In this document: positions 21,714 through 33,470 of the stretch, in pieces
How the letters are laid out: each line of letters begins with the position of its first letter
Position numbering within the stretch: position 1 is the stretch's first letter
Origin: Acanthococcus lagerstroemiae
Taxonomy: Eukaryota > Arthropoda > Insecta > Hemiptera > Eriococcidae
Length of the DNA: 64,000 nt
Direction: 5' to 3'
Assembly: GCA_031841125.1 (NCBI GenBank)
Contig: CM063114.1
Location: 5,394,001-5,458,000, forward strand
Translations under genes and position numbers: made by a program
Notes under the pieces: generated by a model
Told to the model about the DNA's origin: nothing
The model's database searches: none
The model's input: the letters and a program-made list of their open reading frames with translations, nothing else

Positions 21714-24050
21714 CCCGACTCCCCCTCACTGTCTTTTTCTCCTTGTCGCCGACAAACACTGGCGAACCTTAATTAGTTTTAAGGAGTCTTCAATAGTCTT
21801 GTACAATTCTTAATTAGCTGTAAGAGCTCTGAAAGTTTTGTCCCAAAGAACCATAATGAAGCCTGGAAAAGTAATAGAGGGTCGCAAACGAGTTTTGAAC
21901 ATGTTTAGCAAACCCCTAAGGAGTTTGAAAAGGTTAAGAAATTCTCACATGAGTTTTGCAGATTGAATAACCATATTTAATCTTGAAAATGGGTCTCCTC
22001 TCGGGAAACGAAAAATTGGGAAATATATTGTAATGCACAGTAGTGTAGATGGGGGGGGTCCGACCCCTCCCCCTGGCATTAGCCGAAAATGTAAAAAAAA
22101 TTATAATTTTTTATTCTGATAATAGTAAGTATTACACCTGTAATGTTGTATACATTTTTTTGTTTGAATTGACTCCCCCCTTCATACCAAGTCTCGTTAT
22201 GCTACTGGTGATGAACATTGAGACCTCTCCGTAAATCGTCGAACAGTCGAGAGTCAAAGGTGTTGAAAAGAATCTGATGTGACACTAGGCATTTTCATTT
22301 TCAACACCAATAAGGAAACTGGGCACAAATCGTTTGAAAATCTTTTGTGCTTCTCTCTTGTCAACTTATTCAATTACTATCGTGAAGGCGAGAAAATGAT
22401 TCAAGTTGTAAAGAGTGGGGGTTAATTGACTACCTTTTCTTACACGTGTCGCATTTCCACTTCCAAGATGACTCTTTGAGTCTGCGACTCTCTAATCGAT
22501 GTCTAGATTGAAATCATCTGCCTTGGAAACTCAGTATTTAATCCATAGATTGCATTAATATTCTAATGAAAGGTCAATAAGGTCGCACTACTCAAGTCTT
22601 TGAAGTTCGTGAAAGAACACAACTTTAAATCATCCGAGGATAGGATGTTATTCGGGTGCAAAACAAGATTCCGTGCAGATCTTCCCTAAGCTTGATGAAA
22701 CTAGAAAAGGAACAACATCCTGCGATCCTGCTCGTGAGGCCCGTTAATGTGTAGTAGTGGAAGGAGCCTGGACGGAAGTAGGGCCTCTTGCGGCTTAGCT
22801 CCGACATCCTCTGAAAGACTTCCCGAAAACTAAAAGATTATACCAGCAAAAGAATTTTTAGCATTATTTAATACTTGTTAGCTTCCCATAAGCTCCCCCT
22901 GTCTTTCCAGGTCTGCTATTTGTGCTTACATGGAAGAGTTATTTTGAGCGCCCTCTTATGGTGTTTCTATAGTAGAAACAGGAAAACTTGCAAACCCCAA
23001 GCCATCATTTTTGTGTAGAATTAAATTCCGAGTATTTCTACCAAAATTCAGCTTCCCAATTGTTTCCATGTATCACGCATAACTGTCAGATACGGCGAAG
23101 AAATGAGCTAAACGTGATCATATCAACAAAAAATTAAAAATCGATTTTGTTTTTAATAAATAAAACTCAGCGTTGATCCAGTATGTAACATGCACGATTT
23201 CGTTATTACGGCTTCGTTTTATAAAAGCCGGGGGTGGAATTTTCCTGCTCTCGCATGATTTTTAATTAAACTTACTTTGCATTCGATTTTCATCATGCTC
23301 GTTGAACTCATTCATCAGAGCTCTTTAGCGGTCATTTTTCAAACGTTATTTGGCTTTCCGTTATCCGCAGAATAAGACCGCTGAAACGAATGGCTCGGCT
23401 TTGCGGGATTCAAAGAGGCCGCCAGCGCAAAGGGAAACACTAATCGTACCTCTATTTTCGAGCTTCTTTGCTACACACCTTTTCATAAAACAAATAATAT
23501 ACACCTCGAAACCGTGCGCCGTTTCAGACAAATTCGACTCTTGTTCATTTTCGTGGCGATAAGGCATTTCCGAAGGATAAAAAAAGGGAGAAAAGGCAAT
23601 TACGCTGCGGCGTGAATGAAAAATTTATTGGGGATATTTTGTGCGCCTACAGCATCTGTCGCAGTTCACTGCTGCCGGATTTGATCTGAGTTATAGAACG
23701 TGAGATAATTTCATCGACTGAGCATGCTATATCATCTGAGAACGAAATCAACGGCACAGCTGCTCGTGAAAGAAGTATGCAGAAGGATTTGACTCACTGT
23801 CTTCTAATAGTACAGTGGTCCAGTCATTGTAGCTCAAAAAAGAACTTTCATTCAAACTAATTTCGGCAAAAGTTTTTTTTTCTTTTTTTCTTTCACTAAG
23901 TAGTAAAGATTCATGGACGACTACCTTTTGACCGCTTTCATTTCTGTGATAAAACTGTTTTCATTCCTTCTTGGGTATGAATAGATAGCAGAATATTCAA
24001 AGAACTGTCTTCGTTTAATTTTCCAGCCTTTACGATTATAAAGTTACTGA
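21714..24050. other. spacer
   Basis: Begins with more GAGTCTT-type words (21775-21990). The rest has no recognisable gene. The open frame at 23350-23562 follows a CAG but lacks a donor and is not a known protein. Confidence 0.4.
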
Positions 24051-24051
24051 A

Positions 24052-25060
24052 GAAATCTTGTGAAATTGGGTCAACATTGCCCCGATATACGAATACATTA
24101 TTGAGAAATCTTGTATACTGCCCCAGTCTATGAAGCTGTGTTGAGAACTCTCGTGTGAAACTAGGTCAACATTGCCCAATCTATGGAGCTACACGGGAAA
24201 ATCTTGTAAAACGGGGGTCAACATTGTTCCAATTTATGGAGGTGCATTGAAAAATCTTGTGAAACTGGGTCAAACTTGTTTCAATCTCTGGAGCTACGTT
24301 GAGAAATCTTGTAAAATTAGGTCAACATTGCCCCAATCTACAGAGCTTCATTGAGAAATCTTATGAAACTAGGTTAACATCGTCTCAACTTACGGAGCTA
24401 TATTGAAAATCTTGTGGAATTAGGTTAACATTGCTCCAATCTGTGGAGCTGCATTGAAAAATCTTGCGAAACTGGGTCAATCTTGCTCCAATCTATAAAG
24501 CTACATTGAGAAATCTTGTGAAACATCTTGTGAAATTTGGTCAATATTGTCTCAGTCTACCGAGTTGTGTTGAAAAATTTTATGAAACTAGGCCAGACTT
24601 GCCCCAATATGTGGAACTACATTGAGAAATCTTGTGAAATTAGGTCAACATCGCCCTGATCTACATACAAATTGAACAATCTTGTACACCGACTCGATTT
24701 ATGGAGCTACGTTGAAAAATCTTGTGAAATCTAGGTCAATATTGTTTCAGTATACCGAGTTGTGTCGAAAAATCCTATGAAACTAGGCTAAACTTGCCCC
24801 AATCTGTGGAACTACAATGAAAATTCTTGTGAAATTGACCCGATCTATGGAGCTACGTTTGAAAAATCTTGTAAAACTAGGTCAACATTACCATAATCCA
24901 TAGAGCTACATTGAGAAATCTTGTGAAACTATGTCAAACTTGCTCCAATCTCTCGAGCTATATTGAGAAATCTTGTGAAACTAGATCAACCTTGCCCCAA
25001 TGGACAGAGCTACATTGAAAAATCTTAAATAGTTGGTCAAATTGCCCCATATAGAGTATT
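24052..25060. repeat. ~51-bp minisatellite, about 20 copies
   Basis: Degenerate copies of GAGAAATCTTGTGAAACT, GGTCAACATTGCCCCAATCT and ATGGAGCTACATT repeat with a period near 51 bp through about 1 kb. Because 51 is a multiple of three, short repeat-coded open frames appear (for example 24172-24354), but stops and indels break them. This is a satellite, not a gene. Confidence 0.85.
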
Positions 25061-25189
25061 CATTTATGAAATCAAAATTCTAGTCATTACCCTGACCATT
25101 TTGTCTCAAAGTCCGACTTTACTTGCTTGCTACAATAATTTATGTTCTGAAATGATTTTCTTACACTTTTGTGTTTTTTTATGTTTCAG

Positions 25190-25234
25190 GTGAGTTCAGT
25201 AGAATTGTACTATCTACTTTATCAGTGAAACGAC
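25190..25234 (+). CDS. candidate mini-exon or recursive splice site
   Basis: A T-rich tract ending TATGTTTCAG (AG at 25188-25189) is joined directly to GTGAGT, so a 3' splice site and a 5' splice site are fused. A second good donor, GTAAGT, lies 45 nt on at 25235. The arrangement and the flanking sequence closely match 57410-57451. Frame 0 hits TGA near the end; frame 2 is open. It could be a mini-exon, a recursive splice site with its downstream recursive exon, or chance. No host gene is identified. Confidence 0.3.
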
Positions 25235-25468
25235 GTAAGTATTGTGTTGTCACTTATTTGATTTTAATCAGTCACAGTATGAGTGTAGTTATAAGACCAT
25301 TGTTGATATTTTTCAATCGTATAATAGTTTTCATTACAGAACAGTGTGCGAAAATGTGGTTGAATTTGTTTGAAGTTCTATCTTGATAAAAGGAAAAGAA
25401 GTTCAATAAGTTCTTGCTGATTCACTCCCAAAATATCTGCCCCTGGTGCCGACCCGCTCTTCTCACCA

Positions 25469-27371
25469 TCTCTCTACATTTATACTAAAAAAGTAGAATC
25501 CGCCGCCGCCGCCGCCGCCGCCACCTCCTAGGGAAAAACGCACCGCGGGTTGCCCACGTAAAAATCAGAAAAATTGCAGGAGCAGATCAGCTACTTTCAA
25601 GGACATAATGTTGTATTCTAACATAAAAGTTATCCACGTTTTAAGACATAACCGACATAATCTCTCTATCTCTCTATATATTAAAAACCAAAACTCCTCC
25701 TCCCACATCCCTCCTCCTGGAAAAAAGAACTCCAAGGAGCCTGATATCTAAATCCCGGCCTTCGTCCCTACCACCTCTTTTAACATAAAAGATCTCCAAG
25801 TTTTAAGACATAACCGACATAATAAGACATAAAAAGACATATAATGACATAATTACCCATAATCTCCAGGATCTCAACCCTGCCCCTTAATTGCTCAATT
25901 TTCCAGGGGTAGCCTACCCTCAGGAGGGGCTTCATGGTTGTGGAGGAAGCTCTTGAAGGGTGAGGAGGACCCTGTGGGGGCGTGGGCTGTGGACAGATAT
26001 TGGGGCCCTGGGTAGGGCAGGGGGTTAAGATGAGTTAGAGGACCTGATGGAGGAGAAAGTCCTTGGTGAGAGAGGGGACCAGGGAGAGAAATGGCCGTGG
26101 TGCGAGAGGGGCTGGTGGCGGGGTAGGGTCTTGAGTGGGAAGGGCTCTCGGGGGAGATGTGGTCATGGTTGTGAGAGCTCCTGGGTGGATGGCCAGGGAT
26201 CTTGAATGGGATTGGAGGACCATAGTGAGGACAGGAGCTGTGAAGGGAGATAAATCCCAGGGGTAGTCGTGGGTGAGGGGACCTCGTGGTGGAGGAAATG
26301 GTTGGTAGGAGAGGGTGGTCATTGAGGAAGGAGGAGGCAGTGGTGAGTGAGGGTCCTGGAGGGGCATTAAAACTTTAGTGGATAAGGGCCTGGGGTTATA
26401 AGAGGTATTCATGGTGGAGGAGGAAGCTCCTGAAGGGGAGGAAAACCACTGTGGTGGTGGGGACTGTAGAGGGAGATAAAGGCCCTGGGTGGTGGGGGTG
26501 GGGGGTAATGATGATTAAGACGTCCTGGTGGAGGAGGAAGTCCTGGTGAAAGAGGGACTGGGGAGGGAAATGAAAGCCATGGTGTGAGAGAGGCTGGTGA
26601 TGGGGGTCTGAAGGGGAAGGGTGGTCATGGTGATGGGAGCTCCTGAGTGGATGACCAAGGGATCTTCGTGGGAGTTGGGATGAGGAGGCCGCCGAGAAGG
26701 AGCAGTGGAAGAGGAAGGTTGTAGCAAAGGATTATGGCCGCAATGAGGAAGGGCGTAGAGATGGGTGAAGAGGTCTTTGTGGGGGTGTGGTACATGAACA
26801 AAAATGAAGGCCATAGTGGTGTGGGGTAGTCGGGGGACGTGGTCCTAATGGAGAGCACTCGGAGTGGAAGAGGGTGATCGGGGGGGGACTAGGTGGAGCA
26901 CTGGGTGATGATCGGAGGGATGAACGGAGAGTACCATGTGGGGGAAAGCTGTGGACGGAGAAAGTCATGGAGCGATGGAGAGGGTAATGTAAAGAGATTA
27001 ATGCCCAGTTGGTGGAGGTCGGTTGTGGTGGTCGATGAGTGTAGAGGTGAGGAGGAAGTCCAAGGGACAGGGCCTACTCGGATGTACAGAAGGAAAGGGT
27101 TCGCAGGGGGTACTGCGGAGGTAAAAGACCATAGGATGGGCACTGAAGCCTCTGGTATGAGATTATGGCCGTTGTGGGGGAGGAGTTTGTGGCTGAGGAG
27201 GGCTGCGACTGTTGAAGTGCGACGGTGGAGGCAGACAGCGATCGTGGTGAACGAGGAGGTCGAGTTGGAGGAGGAGGCTCGTGATGAAGAAAGGATGGAA
27301 GGCCGGCATGAGCAAAGCGAGTGACGGCGGGGGGTTGGGCCGCGAAGCGGCCAGGGGGCGAAGCCTTCTAG
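25469..27371 (+). mobile_element. non-autonomous Helitron, copy 1
   Basis: Starts with TCTCTCTACA after an A (25468) and ends with CTAG before a T (27372), the host A-T rule of Helitrons. The 3' end carries two hairpins, GGCCGCGAAGCGGCC and AGGGGGCGAAGCC, just before CTAG. It aligns with 60075-61676 from the 5' CCGCCGCCG tract to the end. The interior is a G-rich, C-poor imperfect tandem repeat with a period near 470 bp on the plus strand. The long Pro-rich minus-strand frames are its shadows. It encodes no Rep or helicase. Between about 25661 and 25830 there is an extra segment that starts like another Helitron 5' end (A|TCTCTCTATCTCTC) and is flanked by a ~40-bp direct repeat. Confidence 0.85.
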
Positions 27372-27398
27372 TAATAATAATAATAATAATAATAATAA
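27372..27398. repeat. (AAT)n microsatellite
   Basis: TAA/AAT triplets follow the Helitron 3' end immediately. Confidence 0.8.
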
Positions 27399-27847
27399 AA
27401 TCTGAAACATTTAAAATTAACTTAAATATAAACGCGTTGACTAGTAGTGCCATTTCCGACGTTCGACTCTTCGACTCGACTAGCTATAAGCGATATTAAA
27501 ATCGCTTACAAAACGAACAGTTTTCGTCGCGTTGAACATGCTAGTGTGTTTGGTGTTGGTCATTAACTCTGAGGCGGGGCGTAGGTCTTGTATAAGTTTA
27601 CAAACAATATGAAAAATAAGCTATATTCCGATCGCTGTCCTGATACAAATACGGACGAGCTGATTGCCGAACAGTGAACGCTTGTGTTTCAACAACTGTC
27701 TTCTCAACCAGCGATGATAAGACGGCGCCATTTGTGTAACGTGAATTTATAAATGTAATAAGCGGCAATACGATCGCTTCTTTGCCATGTTTCATATATT
27801 TTATTTGTGGCAAGAGTTGACGTATGAAAACTTATTTTCTTGGGCAG
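27399..27847. other. spacer upstream of the candidate exon
   Basis: No gene recognised. A polypyrimidine tract and CAG at its end form the acceptor of the exon at 27848. Confidence 0.4.
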
Positions 27848-27979
27848 GATTTTTCAGGGTGAGCACCTCGCTTACCTGGAATGCACGTCACTGGCTTTGG
27901 ATCGGGCCGATTGCAATGATCCGGTGATTGTTGATATCCTACAGTATCAGCAGCTAGATAGGCAGCCGTCAGTGTTTTG
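27848..27979 (+). CDS. likely host-gene internal exon, function unknown
   Basis: The acceptor TTATTTTCTTGGGCAG (or the closer TTTTTCAG, exon start 27858) is followed by a stretch that is open throughout in one frame and clearly GC-richer than its surroundings, then the donor TTTTG|GTAAGA at 27980. The peptide starts near GEHLAYLECTSLALDRAD and continues to QYQQLDRQPSVF. It looks like ordinary, well-mixed protein sequence with no transposon motif, and I cannot name the family. The exon would begin after one base of a codon and end two bases into one. It is the best evidence that the middle of the window lies inside a plus-strand host gene. Confidence 0.55.
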
Positions 27980-30870
27980 GTAAGACGTTGCCTACTTTCT
28001 GCCTCGACCTTCTTCAGTCTTGTGCTCCCTGCTGTAATATAACTCGAAACGGTAATTCGCAGTTCGCGATTTCTGTTTCTCTAGCATAAGAATGTGAAGC
28101 GTGTCTGCCTTTTTCAGCCTTTTAACGACGTTTCGCCTCTGGCGCAGAGACGTGAACGTTGAGAATACTCGTTTATCGGACGAGTGCGTGAACGTTTATA
28201 AAATGGGTGGAAATGAAGAGAAATTTTTAGGCTGCTCGAAAGTTTACTAAGAGTTTCAAGCTACACCGTTAACGATTTTTGCTACACGATTACACAAAAC
28301 GAATTTTCATTTCAAACTTTCGAAATGCTTTAGATATCATGGAACGCACCGAGAGCATATTAACCTGTATGTAAGCTCATTGGCCGCCGGCAAATCGAGT
28401 TAATTTACAGTGAGAACGTTTTCCCACGGATACGTTCGAAAAATATTTGTCTTTTCGACTTCGCTCGAGCGAAGATATTAAAAGACATAATACGTACCTA
28501 TAGCGTATAAATAACAAACGTAGACGTTGAATTCACTTCGAATTAGGTTCGAAAAAATAAGGTCTTGTTCAATTTGCATGATGTCATTAAATCCGTATAC
28601 TCGAGTGAATACGTATATTGTTTTGAGGGTTACGAAAACTTTTTGCATTTTCGTATTATGCTAAAAATATATCGTACAAAAGACAATGGAGCGGACGGCG
28701 GAGCGGTGTGCGAAGATTTCGTGAATTATTGCGTCTTGCTTCCGTGTGCGGACCGCAAATGCAGACTGAGAATTCCCAACCTTCGGGAGGGAAATATAAA
28801 TTTACTTGCTCGTATTTTTATTTTATTTTATTTTTTCATTTACTTACTGGTATTTTATACGAGTATATAATGTAGCAGCACGGATAATGATAAATGGCTG
28901 GTCACATTCGTGTAGTCTGCTCCGCCCCTACGACCTTTTTTCTTCAATTTTGCGTTTCATGTAATATAATTGTTTTGCATGTGGACTACCCCCTCGATAA
29001 CGGAAATAATAACCGAGGAGGTAGGCCACGTATGTTCCAGTCCTTATATATGTACGAGAATATCTAAAAACAAAAGCTGGCTTACCCTCCAGCTGATTTC
29101 CTTCCTATAGTTGTTGTCTCTCAGTCATTCACTTGCGTAAGACTAAAATACCCTTAACTTACCATTTTGTATCTATTCTCTTATCAGCCTTACTGCTATT
29201 AGTCATCGAGGGTTCCCGTACCTGCCAGAGTCATTTGACACCAGAGGCGCCGGAAGAGATTCCTGAGTCGTGGAGGCACAGTTCAGTCGCCCAGTGGCTG
29301 ACTTGTTTGCTCCTTTTTTGTTGAAAATCTAATTCTAATTAGGGTGGAGGGGCGGGGTTAGAGTTAGAAACCGGGTGATACAATCAAAATTTCAGAATAA
29401 TCGAAAATAACTTCATTCTGTATCGATCCGCTGTACTTTTTAATGCAAGCAGCTGAGAATGAAACCAAATAAATTCGTAAAATGCTAAAATCCTGTTTCG
29501 CTAACGATCACTAAAACCGTTTTGTGCCAAAATGGGCTGAGGATTTACCAATTTTCCTCTTTCTAAAGAAAGGATATCGAACATGAACTTATTTGTTATT
29601 TTGCTTCCTGTCAGGTGGTAATGTTTGATCTATCCTCAATTTAGGCCGTAATAATGAAAATTCTATACTTATTGGCTACAGCCGCTCGGTTTCAAAATAT
29701 CGGAATGAAGGATTTTGGTCGTTGATTTCGATAAGTACCATAGATTCTTAACCAGATTCGGATTTCGGCTTCTAAAATTGAAATTTCACGTTTGAGAAGG
29801 GACAAAACCGACTTCATGTGGAGAATTGAAGTGTCAACATGAGTCTTGGTCATGTTGTTCGAATATCCAATCAGATTTTATCTAGAGCCACAAATTTAAA
29901 CTTCGCAATGAAAAATGATAATTATTTTTACTTTCAAATTCAAGGTTATTTCCGTGTACATCGTCAGGCAGTGACGTTGCCAAGGGGGCGATATCTAGGG
30001 GTCTGGACTCTTCCTCTTGCGACTTCTTCAGGTAGTAGTTTTTTCTAATTTTAGTACCTACTCTAACACCCTCTCCCCTTTGGTCAAGACCAAACCTCCT
30101 CTCGAGCACAAGCTGGCTACGCCACGAGTAGAATACATAATGTGTAAGTTTAAACTCAACTTAAAATGAGCAAAATCTACTGAATCTAAAAAAAAACGAT
30201 AAATAAATAAATCTAAGTAGAGTTTCCTAGTCGCTGATTTCAATTATTGCATCAAATTTTTGTTGCGAAATCTAACTTGAACCCTTAAAACCTAAATCTC
30301 ACTTCCCAGTTTTCTCGTTTTTTAAAATATTAAATGGAAGAATTTCTAAGTTTATTCTTAGAAAACTTGTGGCAATGAGAGTAGGTATACAAAAAGCGAA
30401 ACATCGGAAATTTTTCATGTCACCTGTCAGTAAGTTGAAAGGCAGCTTAAAATGAGTAAAATTGATTCGATCTGCAGGATCCAAGAAACAATACATGAAA
30501 ATTAGGGATTTGGTTTGCTGATTCCGAGTATTGCAGTATCATAATTATTGGAACTTCCAAGTTCAAATTTTACCACGAAAAAATACTCCGTTGTTTGCCA
30601 GAGTCAATTTTGCTTATTACAATTTCACTTTCGACAACGTGCTTTGAAGAAATAGAAAAATTAGATTTTTTCAAAGTATTTTTAGTTTACTTAATACAAA
30701 CTTTCCAATGATGTACTTTGATGCTTTGATTTTGGAAGTCAACTTCGTTCATTCAAAAAGTGAAATATCTGTTTTGATTGCGAAATCGGAGCTGGATCGA
30801 AAATTTGACGGGACTTTTGCAATCAGCGATCCAAGATACCTCTATTTTGGTACTTTATCCAGCGTGTCCT
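27980..30870. other. spacer, nothing recognised
   Basis: Probably intronic if the exon at 27848-27979 is real. A short hairpin lies at about 28977-29033 (GTGGACTACCCCCTCG with GGAGGTAGGCCAC). Open frames here are short and look random. Confidence 0.4.
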
Positions 30871-30875
30871 TATAT

Positions 30876-31267
30876 ATGTAACGATCGATATATTACCGAT
30901 ATATTGATATGCTGTTATCGATAGTTATTGATAAGTGGTATCAATAGTTATTGATAAGTTGTAAGATCAAATCCTGTTATCACTAATTGCTAAAAGAGAA
31001 TTCAGTTTTTTTCACGCTCGTTCGAATAGTTAAAGTTATTATATTAAGACGTGCTCAAAGGATCACTTCTTTGTGGTTTCTTTCGTATTTTCAGGTTTGT
31101 AACTATTTATCGATCGTTATTATAACAACTCGTTGTACTGCGATTTCACTTGAATAAACTTTCGTATTTTCAGAATGCAATCACAGTCCATCCTCATTTA
31201 AACTTGAGCACGAATCTTACAAATCACAAAGAAGTGATCCTTTGAGCACGTCTTAATATAATAACTT
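30876..31267. repeat. TATCGATA-rich block with a 43-bp inverted repeat
   Basis: Short repeats of TTATCGATAGTTATTGATAA at 30895-30960 are followed by a perfect 43-bp inverted repeat: 31033-31075 pairs with 31225-31267, spacer 149 nt (core GACGTGCTCAAAGGATCACT). AATAAA lies at 31154-31159. The segment begins TGTAACGATCG and has CTTACA at 31218-31223, so it may be a rearranged LTR and leader of the Gypsy fragment that follows. That is not proven. Confidence 0.6.
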
Positions 31268-31328
31268 CAATGGCCCTTCTACTGTTAACGTAACTAACAG
31301 TAATAAAGTAGAAGATACTGTAATCTGA

Positions 31329-32486
31329 GATATTAATGATAGAAATCAGAATAAATTATACATTTCTAATTCAAATATTAACATAAATAATAAAAAAATA
31401 GAAGAATCTATTGAAGTAAACTTCAATGAATTTATTAACATAAATGATTTTGAAGCAAATTTAGACCATCTGGATAATAATAAGAAAAAAGAGGTAGAAA
31501 CTGTTATGTCTAAACATTCATCTATATTTGCAAAGGATAAGTTCGATGTTGGTACAGTTTCTGAACATGATGCAAATGTAAAATTATTAGAACACAGATA
31601 TGTTTCAAAGATACCGTATCGAACTTCGATAGATGACCAAATTGAAATTGAATCACAGATCTCTAAACTTCTGAATGTGGATTTAATTGAGGATTCGACC
31701 TCTCCTTTTGGAGCCCCGGTTACTTTGGCATATAAGAAAGAAGATGGAAAGAAAAGCAGACTTTGTATTGACTTCAGAGAACTAAACAAACTTGTCGTCC
31801 CTGAAAGTCAACCTTTCCCGTTGATTGGTGATTTAATTACTAAAACCAGAAACTGCAACTGGTTCACAACATTTGATATAAACAGCGCATTTTGGTCCAT
31901 ACCGTTACGAATTAAGGATAGATACAAAACAGCGTTTGTAACGCAGACAGGCCACTATCAATGGAAATGTCTCCCATTCGGACTAAGGACAGCGCCTGCT
32001 ATTTTTCAGAGAATTTTACGAAACATAATTAGACGAAATAATTTAGACGCATTTTGCGTTAATTATATAGATGATATTTTGATATTCTCCAAAACATTTG
32101 AAGAACACATCAATCAAATTGATAAAACAATGACAGCAATAAAGAAGGAAGGTTTCAAATTAAAATTATTAAAATGTAATTTTGCGAAAAATACTGTAAA
32201 ATATTTAGGACACATTATCGAATGAAATTTAGTAAAACCAATAAATGATAATGTTTTACCAATAAAGAATTTCCCAATACCTCAGAATCGAAAGAACATT
32301 AGACAGTTTTTGGGAAAAGTAAATTTCTATAGAAACTATATTCCTAATGTAACGATAGTTTTAGAACCTTTACATAATTTGTTACGAAAAGATGTAAATT
32401 TTAAATGGACAGAAGAATGCGATCAAAGTTTTAATTTAGTAAAAGAATATCTTTGTTCAGCTGACTGGAACAGTGAATCGGTCTGA
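31329..32486 (+). pseudogene. Ty3/Gypsy pol fragment (RT and start of RNase H)
   Basis: A reverse-transcriptase domain in one frame: FGAPVTLAYKKEDGKKSR, LCIDFRELNKLV, WFTTFDINSAFWSIPL, CLPFGLRTAPAIFQR, and the catalytic YIDD at 32064-32075, then KYLGHIIE. TGA at 32223-32225 interrupts it. The same frame then continues through FLGKVNFYRNYIP, typical of the RT-RNase H connection, to a stop at 32484-32486, where homology ends inside RNase H. TGA at 31326 bounds the left side. Gag, protease, most of RNase H and integrase are missing. It belongs to a different Gypsy lineage from the element at 10474 (YIDD, AT-rich codons). Confidence 0.93.
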
Positions 32487-32604
32487 AGCAAGAATCTTAC
32501 AAAATCGTTTACAAGTATACAAGATTCTTAAACGAACATTGATTCAGTTTTAAGGAGTTTCATATATGTAACAGTCCTAGAAAGAAAAAAGTTGTAAATG
32601 ACAT

Positions 32605-32731
32605 TTTTACTGGTCAAGTCGTTTGAATCTCCCAAAATTTTTTCGATTGCTTCGTTCGCGATTACTTTTACTGGTTAAGTCGTTGGAACCTCCCAACATT
32701 TTTTCGATCACTTCGTTCGCGATTACTTTTT
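32605..32731. repeat. 61-bp tandem duplication
   Basis: Two copies of ACTGGT(C/T)AAGTCGTT...TTCGATCACTTCGTTCGCGATTAC start at 32609 and 32670, period 61 bp. Confidence 0.8.
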
Positions 32732-32787
32732 CCCGCAAAAATATCTTTAATCTCTCGTAAGCCAACTTTCTGTTTTCACATGTCGAC

Positions 32788-33396
32788 CAGTGGCGTAGGA
32801 GCATAAAGATTTTTGGGGTTAAAACACCCCCAAGGTTAAAAAAAAAGAAAAAGAATGATGTACGTACGATATCCAGGATTCACCCAACCAGTGCTGATAT
32901 CAACTCCTGAAGATTTTATGGAATAACAATCTTCATACCCTTTTTTAGAATGTCTGAATAAAATGAATTGGAAGGATGCTTCCTCAATTCTGAAAAACTT
33001 CACTGTTCTTCTGAATCCAAACCAAAGTGTGAGAAGTGCACAGGTGAAGATATTATTGACATGAAAAATTTATGCAATTTTTATTAAAAAGACTTAGATT
33101 GTCCTCTAGGAATTGCAGTAGGAGAATTATCCCTGTGGTGCAGACACGTCAGACAGATTCTAGCTCTCAGTAGTGGTAGAGAAATCAAGCGCAATCCACT
33201 TACATACATTGAATTATGCAATGGAGAAATATTCCTGTGCATTTACAAACTACTGAAACTTTTAATAACTTTACCTCTAACAACAAGCAGGAGTGAGCGC
33301 TCTTTTTCAACATTACGACATTCGAGAACATATTTGAGAAGCACCACAGAGGAGAGAATAGACTCAATGGACTTGCATTATTATATATATTACTAG
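32788..33396 (+). pseudogene. hAT transposon remnant with dimerisation domain
   Basis: CAGTGGCGTAGGAGC at 32788 looks like a hAT 5' terminus. From about 33100 one frame is open to TAG at 33394-33396 and reads PLGIAVGELSLWCRHV..., then KLLKLLITLPLTTSRSERSF, then HSRTYLRSTTEERIDSMDL. This is the C-terminal hAT dimerisation domain (the LPxTTSxSERSFS and TYLRST signatures, as in ZMYM1-like hAT transposases). The zinc finger and the catalytic core are absent, so it is an internally deleted relic. No right-hand terminus was found. Confidence 0.85.
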
Positions 33397-33414
33397 CTGA
33401 CCGTGGGCTACAGT

Positions 33415-33470
33415 GAGTTGGCTAAGGTGAGCTGGCTAAGGTGGGTTGGCTAAAATGTGTTGGCTTAACT
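33415..33470. repeat. 14-bp tandem repeat, 4 copies
   Basis: Exact 14-bp spacing: GAGTTGGCTAAGGT, GAGCTGGCTAAGGT, GGGTTGGCTAAAAT, GTGTTGGCTTAACT. Confidence 0.85.

Noticed and set aside
24172..24354. 17-residue-repeat protein in the 51-bp array
   Set aside because: Only a few units stay open, other units carry stops, and there is no promoter or splice context.
26035..27453. Pro/Ser-rich and Gly/Arg-rich open frames on both strands
   Set aside because: They arise from the C-poor G-rich Helitron repeats, overlap each other on opposite strands and match no family. The same applies to 60367-61681.
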